Shown here: piece after piece, positions 1 through 11,100 of the stretch | How the letters are laid out: each line of letters opens with the position of its first letter | Position numbering within the stretch: position 1 is the stretch's first letter | Assembly (NCBI GenBank): GCA_018806915.1 | Contig: JAGKQI010000017.1 | Span: 1-64,000 of the forward strand | Source: Phytophthora colocasiae | Taxonomy: Eukaryota > Oomycota > Peronosporomycetes > Peronosporales > Peronosporaceae | DNA: 64,000 nucleotides | Direction of reading: 5' to 3' | The notes under the pieces: generated by a model | The model's input: only the letters and a program-made list of their open reading frames with translations | Told to the model about the DNA's origin: nothing | The model's database searches: none | Made by a program: the position numbers and the translations under genes

Positions 1-130
1 AGCAGTCTAGAACGTAGGGATAGGCTACACTATGGGAAAAATACAGTATAGAATACGTACATGTACACAATGGAGAGACAGGTAGCTACGCAGGTTTATG
101 CGCTAAGACGTTAAACACACACAATAAATG

Positions 131-170
131 GACACACAGACACACAGACACACAGACACGCAGACACGCA
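131..170. repeat. 8-bp tandem repeat
   Basis: Five head-to-tail copies of an 8-bp unit: three are gacacaca and the last two are gacacgca. It is a short microsatellite-like tract with no sign of coding. Confidence 0.9.
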
Positions 171-194
171 AGTAATTAGCCTAGAGGGTAGAGA

Positions 195-539
195 TTACGC
201 ATTCCTCGCTCGACGTTTGTCGACTTGCATCGTACTAGTAGCAAACGTGGTCAATTCCGGCCTGAACAAGCTGCCAGAAAGCGCAGTTTCAAATCTGATT
301 TTGTGCCGCTGCTGCAGTGCATTTTCGAAGTGATTGAGCCAGGTCGGATAGACGCTAGGCCATGACAATTGCAAGAGTACACAGCCTTTCGCTTCAAGAT
401 GCCGCTGAAGATGGAACTTGTGCACCGGGAAGTGCGCTGCACCACACGAGCAACAGAGCTGTGGAGGAATCGAAAAATCCTCGCTGATGTGAGGGCGTGA
501 GACCACTTTACACTTGTACCCCCAAGAGTACACTGTCAA
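195..539 (-). CDS. Hypothetical 114-aa protein
   Basis: A 114-codon open frame on the minus strand. It carries one Cys-rich stretch (QLCCSCGAAHF) around residues 28-38 that could bind metal, then a His- and Leu-rich middle and a basic tail ending KRRARNA. There is no signal peptide or membrane segment. I do not recognise a family. The neighbouring DNA on either side shows no coding that would make it one exon of a larger gene. It may be a real small gene or chance. Confidence 0.3.
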   Translation of the reverse strand: MTVYSWGYKCKVVSRPHISEDFSIPPQLCCSCGAAHFPVHKFHLQRHLEAKGCVLLQLSWPSVYPTWLNHFENALQQRHKIRFETALSGSLFRPELTTFATSTMQVDKRRARNA

Positions 540-1580
540 CTGGAGCTCTTTGCATCAGTGCTAATCTCTCTAACGACATACGCTTCCACAGTCGCCACTG
601 GTCATGAAGCACGAATCATCCTGATTGAGAGAGAACCTATTCCTCCCTGGTCCATGCTCGATATGCGCTTGAGCCTATGGCTCGGGGCAGCACAACGTCG
701 AAGTGTCGGACCGAGTAGGTCGAGGCTTATGGCGGCCGTTTTAATACCAGTCGAAAGCAGTTGTGCATGTCCACCTCAAGCCGCAACCTGCATCGTCTTC
801 GTGTCCGAGGATTTTCGTAGAGCCAGTGATGTAAGAGCTCGTCATCGCACCCATCAAGCGTATTTCTTCTGCCCCTGTGTGGCACTTGACTTAAACTGCG
901 ATCGGACAGAGGATACCCTTCGACTGGAGCAGCTACCCACGAATTGGACGAAACCATTTTGAATCAGCGCTGGCGAACTAGCTGACCGGACGGATTTCCT
1001 TGATAGATCCACCCGCACGCGGTTACCTGGTCCCTCGAAGCGCCTTGAATGCCGCCACGAGATGCCGCTGAATGACTTGCCCCTTGTCCAGCTTTTTGCC
1101 CATAAACTACTTTTGGTACACATCGTTTAGATGTTGGACTCACTAGTCCTTCGGTGTGTAACACTGACCTTCACCTTCCTGGGATCAACCAACCAGACCA
1201 GCCATTCTCAATTCCGCTGTCTAGAGCACACGTCAACTCCTGCCGCTCCTAACGATGGCGCGCGAACTGCAGCAGCTCCGGTATCTCGTCGCGCAGTATG
1301 TTCACCTGTTCGGAGGAGACCAACTTCCTGGGCTCTTCGGGACGGTTGACAGCACTGTCGCCCAGCATGCGCTCATTCTTCGTGCCGCCGCCCAGCAGCG
1401 GCAGATCCACGTTCTCCAAGTCCCGCGCTTCACTTGAGTTCAAGGGGAGTGACGACGCGTTGCTGGTGCTGGCTGCAAACGCGCGTGCCAAAGTGGAACA
1501 GACCTGACAAGTGTTCGCCACTGCTGGCTGGAAGGAGCGCAAGGACGCACGACAAGGCGTTCGCGTGTTCGGAAACGAAA
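540..1580. other. No gene supported
   Basis: Open frames occur on both strands (for example 558-962 plus and 854-1123 minus), but none shows a recognisable domain or consistent composition. The minus-strand frame ending at 1249 has an acidic, plausible-looking C-terminal half (residues from ARAFAAS onwards) and is the best candidate for unrecognised coding here. Confidence 0.4.
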
Positions 1581-2523
1581 AGCGACTGGAGTGTTTGATG
1601 CCGCAGCGTCGACGACTTGGCCCTGCAGTGCCAGTGAGATTCTGGAGGTGCTCTCCAGCCAAGCAACAGTGATGACTTCAACGCTACAATGGTGGCTCTT
1701 GCAGGTGACGCCTTCTCCTACGCAGTGACTCTGCGTGAAGTCCCCACGGCGTCGTTAAGCACCCACCTGACGCATCAAACGCATGCAGTTTTCAACCATT
1801 CCACTGGTCTCCAGTACGAAAACGATCGAGTTTTTTGACTACGTCGAGTTCGATTTCAAGATGCACGGCAGTTCGCACTTTCCAGACGCTGAAGCGTGAT
1901 CGTGCCGGCCGCCTCAGCCGGTCGCTGGTGATGCTGTGTCGGCTGGTTACGTGCCAGCTGAACAAGTTCAATCGCATCAGACGTCGGTGTTTTACTTCGG
2001 AACGAGCGCGTTTGACGAAGCTGCTTGTAAGGGCAACGTCAAGGCCAAATTGAAAGCTGCAACTGTGCGCGGGGCTTCAAGTCACGCGCTTCTAAAACTC
2101 GCCAAGCTGATTCCGAAGATCGGCGACATCGCTCTCCGGAGACGTTTAGGAGCCGAAGACACTGTGGACCCGAGTGACAACACTGGCGATGGTAGCTGTT
2201 CGGGATGTGGAAAAGTAGTCAAGGAGTCGCTACTGCGCAAGAAACACGTGTGCTACATCTGCGGCCACCACACGTGCGGCTCGTGCTCCAAATCCCAGGA
2301 CGTAGAGGGGCTTATCGGAGTTATCGAACGCCTACGGATCTGCTGCATGTGCATTTCGTCGGCACGGCATCGCGCGTTTGATACCGTCGATGAAATCGAA
2401 GATGGACCGGTATATCTGCTTCGCCCAAGTATCGTTAGTGGATTGAGCACCACGTCCACAAGCCGTACTGCTTCAACGACGCCTTCGAGTGTACGAACGC
2501 GTATCTTACCTGCTACTGCGTAG
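1581..2523 (+). pseudogene. START-FYVE type lipid-binding protein, frameshifted
   Basis: The 3' part reads as a FYVE-type zinc finger: a CSGCG pair, then CYICGHHTCGSC, then RICCMC, giving the spaced Cys pairs of the fold. The canonical basic patch before the second Cys pair is reduced to KKHVC. Upstream, three frames in turn give START-like segments: EILEVLSSQAT, TKTIEFFDYVEFDFK, RTFQTLKRDRAG, then SAGYVPAEQVQSHQ. This order matches oomycete START-FYVE proteins, a large family thought to bind lipid and PI3P on endosomes. At least two single-base shifts fall between about 1750 and 1935. The tail after residue 160 is Ser/Thr-rich. It converges on the exchanger gene downstream. Either an eroding family member or assembly error. 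Confidence 0.7.
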
Positions 2524-2637
2524 GTATCTTCTAGAGAGACATAGGAATCCCTTACCATTATCTATCTAACGCATAATTCTAATTCGAACGCACTTTGAAC
2601 GACATGATTGAAAGAGGATGGCAATAGTTCGGTCCTA

Positions 2638-4041
2638 TTGTACCAAAGGGGTAGTTAATATAGTTAGCCAGTGATTCGACAACATGGAGCTTTGATCGCT
2701 CCTTATCTCTGCGGTTGGGACTTCTACCCAAACGAGTGCGATGGCCACCAGAGCGTACGCCAGAGTAGCATGGATCCTTCCAGCCAGTTGGACTTGCCAT
2801 CCGCGCTAATAGCGTAGACGATGATGATTGACATGAGGTAGATGAGGATTTCAAACTGGGGGAACGCCAGCGACATGGCGCGGTCCATGAACCAGCCAGA
2901 GAGCACGACCACAGGCACGACGAAGAGAGACACCTGCGTAGCGGAGCCCACTGCGACGCCCATGGCTAGCTCCATCTTGTTGTTCAGCGCCACTTTGACG
3001 GCCGTTACGTGCTCAACAGCGTTACCGACGACTGGAAGCAGGATAATGCCAATGAACGACTTGCTCAAGTGCATCTCGTTGGCGAAACCATCGATGGAGC
3101 CCACCAGGAACTCGGAGAACATAGAGACGAGTACAGTAGCGCCAAGAAGAACCATCGCACTGGCACGCTTGGAGAGTGCTACAGTCTCCTCTGAACCATC
3201 CTGCTCGTCCTCGAAGAAGTCAGCGTGCGTCTTGAGCTGGAAGAAGAGATACTGGATGTACATGAACAGCAGAAACGCCGCTGTGATCCGTGAGAGCGCA
3301 GTGTGTTCGCCACACACGCTTTCTCCTCCGGAGTCGTGGTCCGAGAAGTAGAAGATGTAGCTGGGTAGTAGCATGGCGAAGCTGGCCAGCATCAGCAGTG
3401 ACGAGCTGGCGCTGGCGCCTACAGCGTTGAACGAATTCTCCTTGCTGCGCACGCCTCCAGCAATAAAAAGCGCAACCAAGCACCAGCAGCAGGTTGGACA
3501 GTACAGAGCCAATTAGGAGAACTCTGCACTACGTTGATCCTGCTCGCTTTCAGTGCGAAAAATGGCTGTTAATGACCTTCGACAGCATTGCCAAACGTGG
3601 CGTTCACCAGTCCACCGATGGTTTCGCCTGTATGGAATGCTAACGACTCGGTCAAGCTTCTCCCAGTAAATTCGCGAGTGGGATCATGACGAGGAAGTTG
3701 AAAATGAAGACCCACAAGTCGCCGCTCCAGCCGTCGAGAGAGGCCCAAATGGCGAACGGTGCCGCAAGCAGCAAGAGGTTATGAGGCTGGTCCTTGAGCA
3801 TCGCGTAGATCGCGTGTGCGTCCTCCTTTAATAAGTCGGAGGCGTCTCATTGATGTCACTGAGACCGGACGATGCCTCCGTGCTGGAAGCTGCTGCTCAC
3901 TTGGCCGTTGCTGCCGCTGTGGCCGTTGCCATGGAGCAATGACGAGTGTTCACTCGGATATTTGCGCACACGAGAAGTGCCGCCTTCTGCGTCGTACGTG
4001 CGCGAGCGCCGGATGGACGCGAGAGCTTGAGCTGTGTGCAT
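2638..4041 (-). pseudogene. CAX-type Ca2+/H+ exchanger, frameshifted
   Basis: Vacuolar cation/proton exchangers swap luminal H+ for cytosolic Ca2+. Both signature repeats are visible: NATFGNAVE (c-1) near 3580 and GNAVEHVTA with GSATQVSLFVVP (c-2) near 2930-3020. About ten hydrophobic segments surround them, and an acidic EDEQDGSEE loop lies between the halves. The cytosolic N-terminus starts at the Met at 4039-4041 and is Ser/Arg-rich. Coding passes through all three minus frames, with shifts near 3880-3845, 3640, 3560-3520 and 2755. The C-terminus is probably ATLAYALVAIALVW, ending at 2638, rather than the in-frame stop at 2724. With each shift corrected it would be a full-length CAX. Assembly error and decay cannot be told apart from this sequence alone. 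Confidence 0.82.
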
Positions 4042-5307
4042 CTTGGTGGTGGGTCTCGGGTGGCTTCGATCGCGCTGGTTCGGTTGTGTGACGTGCTGGA
4101 AGCCGCTGACGGCGCTCCCTCCGTCCGCGTTGTAGATCTGGGGCGTTGTGGATGGGGAACGGACGGCCAAAGTATATGGCGTCCAGTATGCCAGCGTTTT
4201 GTTCCGGCCTTTCAAGGCTGTTTGCTCGATGTGACAGAAAGCAGAGTGTGGGATCTGCACGGTTATGAACACGATTTGGGCTGAATGGAGACTTGTGATT
4301 GGCGGAGGACACTCGAGCAAAAATAGTCGAGACCAAACGGATGTCATATACACATCGTAATCGAAAGCCAACAAAATCCACTCAAGAAGAAGAGAACCGG
4401 TCCCCTGTAGCTGACCCAAGAGAATCTTCATGTTCGCTGTCGTCCACTCGCACCGAATTGCCGACGTTATGTGCCCGGACTCAGCGAATCGAATCTGCTG
4501 GTCATCGCCTGCGGAAAGTATCCGTTTTTGCCACTTACCGCAAGACTCAAGAAATAGATGCAAGTGTCGTGCAGTTGAAGGCGATGCGGATTGTCTTCAC
4601 GTGGGTGATCTGCAAGTTATGTGCGTGAAGGAATCTGCGTATCGCAAGTTATTTACACCGTGAACTTCAACTGTAGCTGGTCATAGAACCCCTAAGGCGT
4701 GAACTTCACACCTCACGTCAAGGCCAAGTGTTGTTAACCACCCTCACCTAGCCAGCAGCAAAATCCATTGCACAGAGGCAGGATTGATGTGGGATTTGAC
4801 TCAGGCCCCATTTCGAATCTTGAAAGGCTGCAGAGGTCAGCACCGCACTCTCTTGTGGTACTCTCTGTGCTGCATACGGCGATTCAATTTACACCAGGAT
4901 TCCTGGTCCCTGACCAGTAGCTCAGGAAGATCCAACAGAGCAAATCGGCGTCTGCACAAGTAAACGCATCTACTGTAGTATACATGCACTCGGGTTCACG
5001 AGAAACGAGAGCTGTCGTTGTCGGGCCAGCTCAAGTCCTACTGGCGAAGCAAGCCCATTTAAAAGGATAATAGTCGCAAGTTTCTAAACGGCGAGCGACA
5101 CGAAGCGCACCAATCCGTCGCAGTTCGAAGATGATTGCCATTTTGGAGGCGGATAATACAAGGACCTGGTACTTCCTACTCGAAAATAATATACATGTAG
5201 TTCGATTGCCTCCTCTTAGGCCAGCAAACAGTCGATCGCCGACGGAAATACAGTGTAGGCCTTGGTTCTCTTGACACGAATGGACTCCAGTGAGTCAGTG
5301 CAATATG
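4042..5307. other. Intergenic, no gene seen
   Basis: Open frames here are short and without recognisable features. The stretch separates the exchanger from the Tc1 insertion and may hold the exchanger promoter. Confidence 0.5.
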
Positions 5308-5309
5308 TA

Positions 5310-5512
5310 CAGTGCACGCCGAAATTATAGCCGCACTCGACAAGTGGGTCTATTTCGTAGAGAACCAAGAACGTGTAGCTACCTGAGGGTCTCAAAGTCG
5401 TGTAAAATGAATAGAAAACGTATACAGCAAGCGAAGGTGACAAATTCCAAGAAGGCTTCGAGCGGAGGCACAAAATCTATTTTAGGTCGGATCAAAATTA
5501 TAGCCGCACTCG
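5310..5512 (+). repeat. Left terminal inverted repeat of Tc1 element
   Basis: Left arm, about 200 bp. The outer direct repeat is at 5323-5338 and the inner copy at 5496-5512. It matches the reverse complement of 6725-6925 apart from a few substitutions and 1-nt indels. Confidence 0.92.
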
Positions 5513-5640
5513 GAGTTATAAAGTGTGTCTAATGGTAAAAGCAAATTGGAATGGTTATTTACGAAATAAATGAGACCTGTAGAAAGCTTTTTGAAAGACC
5601 TTTTGAATCTGTTCTAGATTCGCAATAGAAGTGAAGAACG

Positions 5641-6655
5641 ATGCCACGCCGAGGCAAGCAGCTAACTGAGGAGGAGTGTGTAGGCAATAAACGAGCACCT
5701 TAGGAGGCGGGAGGAGCAACCGGGAGATCGGTAGGCTCATTGGGCGTGACGGAAAAGGCTATCAGGAACTACTTAAAGCGGGGCGAAAAGCGGTCTTCTG
5801 CGACGCGAAGCGACTGGAAGAAAGCCCAAAATAGTCGGCCGGGAGGCCAGGCGCGTCATCCGGCTGGCCATTGTGCGAAACCTGTCTGCCTGAGAGATCT
5901 CTGGACTACTTCCATCGAAACCAAGCAAGTCTACCGTGCTTCGAGTACTACGTAGCAGCCGCTATGTCAGCCGTCACGCCAAGCGCAAACTCACCTCCTG
6001 TTATTAAGCTGGCACCACAGCAGAAGGCTAGGGTAGCTCTTTTGCGGAGCTGTTACGCCGGTAAACGGGTCTTTGGAAGACGCGTATTATTCACGGATGA
6101 GAAGAAGTTCAATTTAGATGGGCCGGACGGGTTTAGATTCTACTGGAAACGACTTGCGTGCAGCACCGAAACTCGCGTCAAAGCGGGTCAATGGTGGAGG
6201 CAGCGTCATGATTTGGGCATGGGGTAAGCTGGCATGGAAACACTGAGCTCGTATTTCTAAAGGGCAAGCAGGACTCAGCTAAGTATACTGAGACGCTGAG
6301 CGCTAGTATGCTTCCTTGTCTAAGAGAACTGGGGTCAAAATTGGGCAATTTGACTCAATTTTCCAGCAAGACAATGCCTCTTATACATGCCTCGAGGCTC
6401 ACTAAGGACTTCTTAGCCGCTCACAAACATCTGGAGACGTTGCCAGCCGTGGGCCTGCCGGGCAGCTCCCGATCTCAACATCATAGAGCAACGTGTGGGG
6501 CTTCTGGCACGCCGTGTGTACGCTGCCAATGGGCGCCAATTCGGGACAAGCTTCCGCAGGACTTGATCCTGACAGATTAAGCTGGAGTGGTCCTGAATTG
6601 ATCCAGAGTATATTAGGAATCTAGTACTAGAAGTGTCCCTAAACGTCTAGGAAGC
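5641..6655 (+). pseudogene. Tc1-like transposase, degenerate
   Basis: Begins at the Met at 5641 (MPRRGKQLTEEE), the usual basic start of a Tc1 paired-type DNA-binding region. It then meets a stop at about 5700 and several frame changes. The clearest part is the catalytic core at 6080-6160, with VLFTDEKKFNLDGPDGF holding the first catalytic Asp in the Tc3/Tc1 pattern, then a shifted Gly-rich segment. Further on, FQQDNAS near 6362 marks the second Asp, and a shifted NVWG motif near 6495 belongs to the third acidic site. At least five frame breaks or stops make it inactive. Confidence 0.85.
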
Positions 6656-6724
6656 CACTACTTAGGCTTTTTGAAAGGAGCGGAAGACAGGTTATTAAAG
6701 CAATGCTCATGTGTTAAGCCAACC

Positions 6725-6925
6725 AGTGCGGCTATAATTTGATCCGACCTAAAAATAGATTTTGTGCCTCCGCTCGAAGCCTTCTTGGAATTTGTCACCT
6801 TCGCTTGCTGTATACCTTCTCTATTCATTTTACACGACTTTGAGACCCTCAGGTAGCTACACGTTCTTGGTTCTCTACGAAATAGACCCACTTGTCGAGT
6901 GCGGCTATAATTTCGGCGCGCACTG
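6725..6925 (-). repeat. Right terminal inverted repeat of Tc1 element
   Basis: Right arm, with the inner direct repeat at 6725-6740 and the outer copy at 6898-6913. The 173-bp spacing equals that of the left arm. Confidence 0.92.
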
Positions 6926-7214
6926 TACACTAGCCGGTTAATACCGGTTTCTGACTACCTGCCCTCGCGGACTGTGCTCCGAGTCTTACAAAACGCAAGT
7001 GTATTTACTGCGAGCGTACTGGTTCCTACTGCACGCTGATTGGGCCAGAAAAGCGTCTCGTGCTTGAGGGCCACGACTTGTCCGCCGTTTCCTGGTCACA
7101 CCTCAGCTCGCTCTCCTCCACTCCTTCACGTGCCTCCAGCCAGCGAGCGGAAACTCAGCACAGCCCACAGGCGTCAGCGCAGTAAGCGCCGGTGTCTCCA
7201 GTGTCTACTTGCTC

Positions 7215-8464
7215 ATTTCACCCTCCGTCGCGTCGCGAAACCGCCGCAGTTCAGTTCTTCCACACGTCCCAAAAAGTGCAACCACCATTGCTGCACCCCT
7301 TACCAACGCCTTCCCGGGACTTAGACTCCATCAAACAGAAAGTCGCAGGTAAAAGATTCGGTTTGTAAATGTGCAAAGCAAAAATACTTGTTGACTGCTG
7401 AGGGTATTGGTCGAGTGAGATCGTTGCTTGGATTCACAGCGTGTCTATGGGTTTCTGACGTTTGTTAAACTGCAACGCAGGCAAGCGCCCCGTTGTGGTT
7501 TCTTTTGACTACGATGGCACATTGTCGCCCATTGTGACGTCCCAGACCATGCCTTCGATGGACGGACGCTATGCGCGCCGCACTTAGCGAACTTTCGTCC
7601 AAGTTCGTGACTTACGGCCATTGTGACTGGCCGCTCAACGGAGAAGGTCTACAACTTTGTGCAAAGCTAGTACAACCTTGTATATGCCGGCAGCCATGGA
7701 TTCGACACATAAAGCGGGCACCCAAGACACGCTCCTATTAACTGCCAGGTGGCAGATCACTTCCGCCCCGAGCTGGAGCACGCACTGCGCGACTTAACGG
7801 AGCAGACCCGCACACATTGCAGGCGCTGAATTAGAAGACAACGGACTGGCCATCTCGGTCCACTACCGCCACGTGAGTGCTGCATGAAACTGGATGGATG
7901 TTCAAGTCATCCTGGGTTGTTCCTTCGGTTGACGCCAATGCATCTGTCTTGTCTTGTGCTTCACCACTGGCAGGTTGATCCAGCTCTGCAGAACGCTGTC
8001 GAACAGATCGTCGATGATTACGTGGCGTACCACCCAAGTCTCACCAAGAAAATGGGCAAGATGGTCTTCGAGCTGAGACCTCGGGTATGTTTGCTTCTTG
8101 AACATGTACTCTTCATCTTGTTATGTTTGTGTTCTGACTTGTGTGTGTTCGTCATCTGCAGGTTGACTGGGACAAAGGTCGCGCTGTCATGTACATCCTT
8201 TCTGAGCTAGGACTAGATGCTGAAGATGTCGTACCTTTCTATCTGGGCGATGATGTTAGCGACGAGGACGCCTTCAACGCGCTGAACGGGCGTGGCCTGG
8301 GCCAGGGAATTTCGATCATCGTTCGAGACCCCGAGGCGGTGAAAGTGGATCTGCCAGGAAACATGAAGGAGCTGCCGGTGACGAAGGCGTCGTACTCGCT
8401 CCGTGACACAGCAGAAGTGCAACAGTTCTTGACGGAGCTAGCGAGACTCAAATGTGTGTGCTAA
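7215..8464 (+). pseudogene. Trehalose-6-phosphate phosphatase, frameshifted
   Basis: HAD-superfamily enzyme that removes phosphate from trehalose 6-phosphate. Motif I is VVVSFDYDGTLSPIV at 7493-7537, directly after an intron (7349-7480). Further introns at 7873-7973 and 8085-8161 join VDPALQNAVEQIV and VDWDKGRAV cleanly, and the last exon gives the acidic motif YLGDDVSDEDAF and stops at 8464. Between 7560 and 7870 coding moves between frames (AIVTGRSTEKVYNFV, VYAGSHGFD, LEDNGLAISVHYRHV), so at least four small indels are needed. The 5' end is uncertain: PTPSRDLDSIKQKVAG just before the first intron is probably coding. The fold and intron joins are good, so consensus error is as likely as decay. 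Confidence 0.8.
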
Positions 8465-8797
8465 ATCCTGGATCCCTGAGCTTGAAGAGGCCCTAAAAGG
8501 ACGGAGAGCTGTCGTTGAGCACATTACCACTGGTTCTGCAGCATGCTTTACCAACTACCACATAAACTAAATGCGGTATTTTTTCATATTTGTACATCCA
8601 TTTTACGAGTCGTTAATTACGACAGAGTAGCAAAACTTCGTCTGTCGTGATGTCAGTCAAAAGTTGGAATCAGACGATCTGATTCCATTCTGGGGGTACA
8701 TGTCTATAATTGTAATTACTTCATACTTGAACTCCCCTAGCCAAATTTGCGGCTGGAAGCGCTCCACTGCCCAGACCACAGGAACCAACTCGTCATC

Positions 8798-9611
8798 ATG
8801 TCCGTGCGTGTGCTCCAAGTGTCCACACGTGCCGCTGCGGCCGTGTCTACCAAGCGTGCTGCTGTTGCCACGTCTTCTCGTGCCTTCTCGGAGGTTGCCA
8901 AGGACGAGGAAGCTGCGAAGGCCGCAGCCGCCGCTGCTGAGGAGAAGCTCATGACGAAGCTGCGTGAACAGCAGTACGAGGAGGCCGATCGCACCAGTAT
9001 GATATTATTCTGTGCATTATATTACACAGGAATGAAAACTAATGCTTTACTACTTCGTTTTGTGCGATAGTTCTGCCCCTCCACGCCACTGAAGCCATGT
9101 TCAACTGTTGAGAAGTCGCCAATGCTCCTTCCCGGAAGAGGCTGCCATTGTGTCTGGCACGGGCGAGTGGTCAGTGGGCCGCAAGGCTAAGCTCTTCAAG
9201 CCGTCGCGTAACCAGATGCAAAGCGGCATCCACCAGACCAAGCACTGGGAGATCCGCTTTAACACCGCGCGCACGTGGGCGAACCCTCTCATGGGCTGGA
9301 CCAGCACAGCTGACCCGTACATTGGCATGGTGACCAAGTTCGACACCCAGGAGGAAGCTGAACGCTTCGCCAAGAAGCAGGGATGGGAGCTTGAGGTCTC
9401 TGAGCCGGCTCCGGTCGGTGACTACTACGGCAAGATCTCGTATTCGCACAACTTCCTGCCGGAGCACATTGAGACGCTCATTAAACAGAAGGGCAAGAAG
9501 TCGGCTGTGCAATTCAAGCACCCGTCCGGCCGTCGCAGCAACTGGGTCAAGACGCTCAAGTACCACGGCAATGGCGTTGTGGCGCAGCACGGTGGCGAGG
9601 CCAAGGAGTAA
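8798..9611 (+). CDS. NDUFS4: Complex I subunit NDUFS4 (18 kDa), mitochondrial
   Basis: Accessory subunit of mitochondrial NADH dehydrogenase. Exon 1 starts at 8798 with a Ser/Ala/Arg-rich targeting sequence of about 30 residues. An intron lies at 8997-9070 (GTATGA to ATAG). Exon 2 carries the family pattern: SGTGEWSVGRKAKLFKP, QSGIHQTKHWEIRF, WANPLMGWTSTADP and a C-terminal basic stretch ending HGGEAKE. Just after the intron two 1-nt shifts near 9103 and 9130 are needed to join VLPLHATEAMFN to EEAAIVSG. The gene converges on the next one, with 223 bp between stop codons. Confidence 0.85.
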
Positions 9612-9834
9612 TTGTACCGTTCAACTACATGTAAAGTGCAGCGATGGAAGCAAAGCCTGCTGCTTTCTTGATGATAAGCAGTTCAACGAGAACACATGAA
9701 AGGTGCTTTGCTTTACTTTCTTCACTGGCATATAACAGTCTTTGATGATGCAGAGAAAAACTGATATATAACCATGCAACTTAGCTTTCAGGTTCGAGTC
9801 CTAATGGCGATGCAGGTATTCCTTCGCGTTTGGA

Positions 9835-10818
9835 TCAGACCGACACATGCGACGGCTGAGCCTTGTTGGCCGTGGATGTTGCGGACACCGGCACCTGAGC
9901 CTGCTTCTGGTTATAACGGAGCTCGGGCATTGCCTCCAAATCCGCCTCCTCCTGCTGTTGGGCAGTTTTAGTAGCGGCGCCGGTGGGCTGCAGCATGGCT
10001 TGCTTGTAGGCCGGGTGCTAGAGAAAATCAATAGACAGGTTACAGTGTGAGACTCATATAAATTCAAGCTAAAAATCCACACAAGAGTCACAGGTACCCG
10101 GTGGATGAGGAAGAAGTTGAAAAGGGCCAGGAAGAAGAAGCACACGCCAAGAATCCAGCCGATCCAGCCCTGCGAGACGGCAAGGAACGCGATGCTGTGC
10201 AGCAACAAACACGTCAGTTTCACAATAGGTCACCAACCACCAACTTGTAATTACACACCAGAGGATGAGGAAGCCTTGCCCGTAGCAGAGAACATGAAGC
10301 CAAAGTTGATCTTCACACGATCCGCAACGGACGGGAAGCGTTCGTGATTCTCAATAAACGCCAGTCCAGCACTCAGGAACCTACAGTTCACCAACAAATA
10401 GTCATAAAACATATCAGAAATATAAAACTACAAACATAATCGCTACACCAATAAACGTACATGATGTAGATGCAGACGAGGAAATGCGAGTAACTAGGCG
10501 CTTGGAACATGCGGATAAAGCACGTGACCCACAAGCCACCAGCGAACACCAGGTTCACGAGTCTCATGTAGCCATTAATACGCGCGATATCGGTGCCTGA
10601 GATGCGGCGCCCAGTTCATCCGTGCGCTCCTTAATGGCAGTTGGCACCTGAACTTGAGAGATCTGGAGACTTGAACTGAGTCGAGAACTGGCGCAGGACT
10701 TCCATAGAAGGGGACGCAGACGAACCAGCAGCAGCTCCTTCTCCTACAGGGGCAGCAGTAGCGGGGGCAGGGGAGGAGCAACAGGCGCTGCAGTCGTGGA
10801 GGCGGAGGGTTCCATCAT
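9835..10818 (-). CDS. COPI-associated/TVP15-like multi-span membrane protein
   Basis: Predicted Golgi/endosomal membrane protein. The start is probably the Met pair at 10813-10818 (MMEPSAST) after an upstream NPFA motif that may be untranslated or an earlier exon. An Ala/Pro-rich cytosolic part follows, then hydrophobic spans: RLVNLVFAGGLWVTCFIRMF, SHFLVCIYIM, the segment before SIAFLAVSQGWIGWILG, and CFFFLALFNFFLI. The tail is hydrophilic and ends PSHVSV. Introns include 10018-10097 and 10195-10258, with at least one more near 10380-10460. The order and the HP.Y motif after the last span fit the COPI_assoc family; a SCAMP is the alternative, given the NPFA motif. One or two frame slips occur near 10640 and 10270. 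Confidence 0.55.
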
Positions 10819-11100
10819 CACGTCGAGCTCGAGTGCAAATGGGTTCTTCGCTAGTGGGAAGGCGACGTCTTGAACGAGAGACTTGGAATTTAACAGTGAC
10901 ATACAAAGTTTTATATGCGGAGAGATCCGTTGCAAGTGCGTGTGGAATTTGGTTGTGGAAAAAAGGTGTCAAGCTTCCCAGCACAAAGGTGACATGGCTA
11001 CAGGTTTTTTTTGAGACGTTTCTACCAATCCGAAACGTATTTTGTCGGGATTGGTTTAAAATAGAAAGTAACTGCCCCACGACTGTCAAGGGGATTCCTA

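Larger units (their letters stand above)
5310..6925 (+). mobile_element. Tc1/mariner element, 1.6 kb, with IR/DR ends
   Basis: A complete class II element. It starts CAGTGCACGCCGAAATT at 5310 and ends with the inverted counterpart at 6925, flanked on both sides by a TA dinucleotide (5308-5309 and 6926-6927), the standard Tc1/mariner target duplication. The inverted repeats are about 200 bp and nearly identical. Each carries two copies of AATTATAGCCGCACT, 173 bp apart, which is the IR/DR plan of two transposase binding sites per end. The transposase inside is broken, so the element is non-autonomous now. The near identity of its ends suggests fairly recent insertion. Confidence 0.9.

Noticed and set aside
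131..170. CRISPR-like array
   Set aside because: The unit is 8 bp with no spacers; it is a simple tandem repeat in a eukaryotic genome.
2842..3351. A 169-codon plus-strand frame rich in Ser and Thr
   Set aside because: It is the antisense of the exchanger's transmembrane segments; the minus-strand reading has clear family motifs.
9781..9800. GGTTCGAGTCC word resembling a tRNA B-box
   Set aside because: No paired arms or A-box around it; chance match downstream of the NDUFS4 gene.
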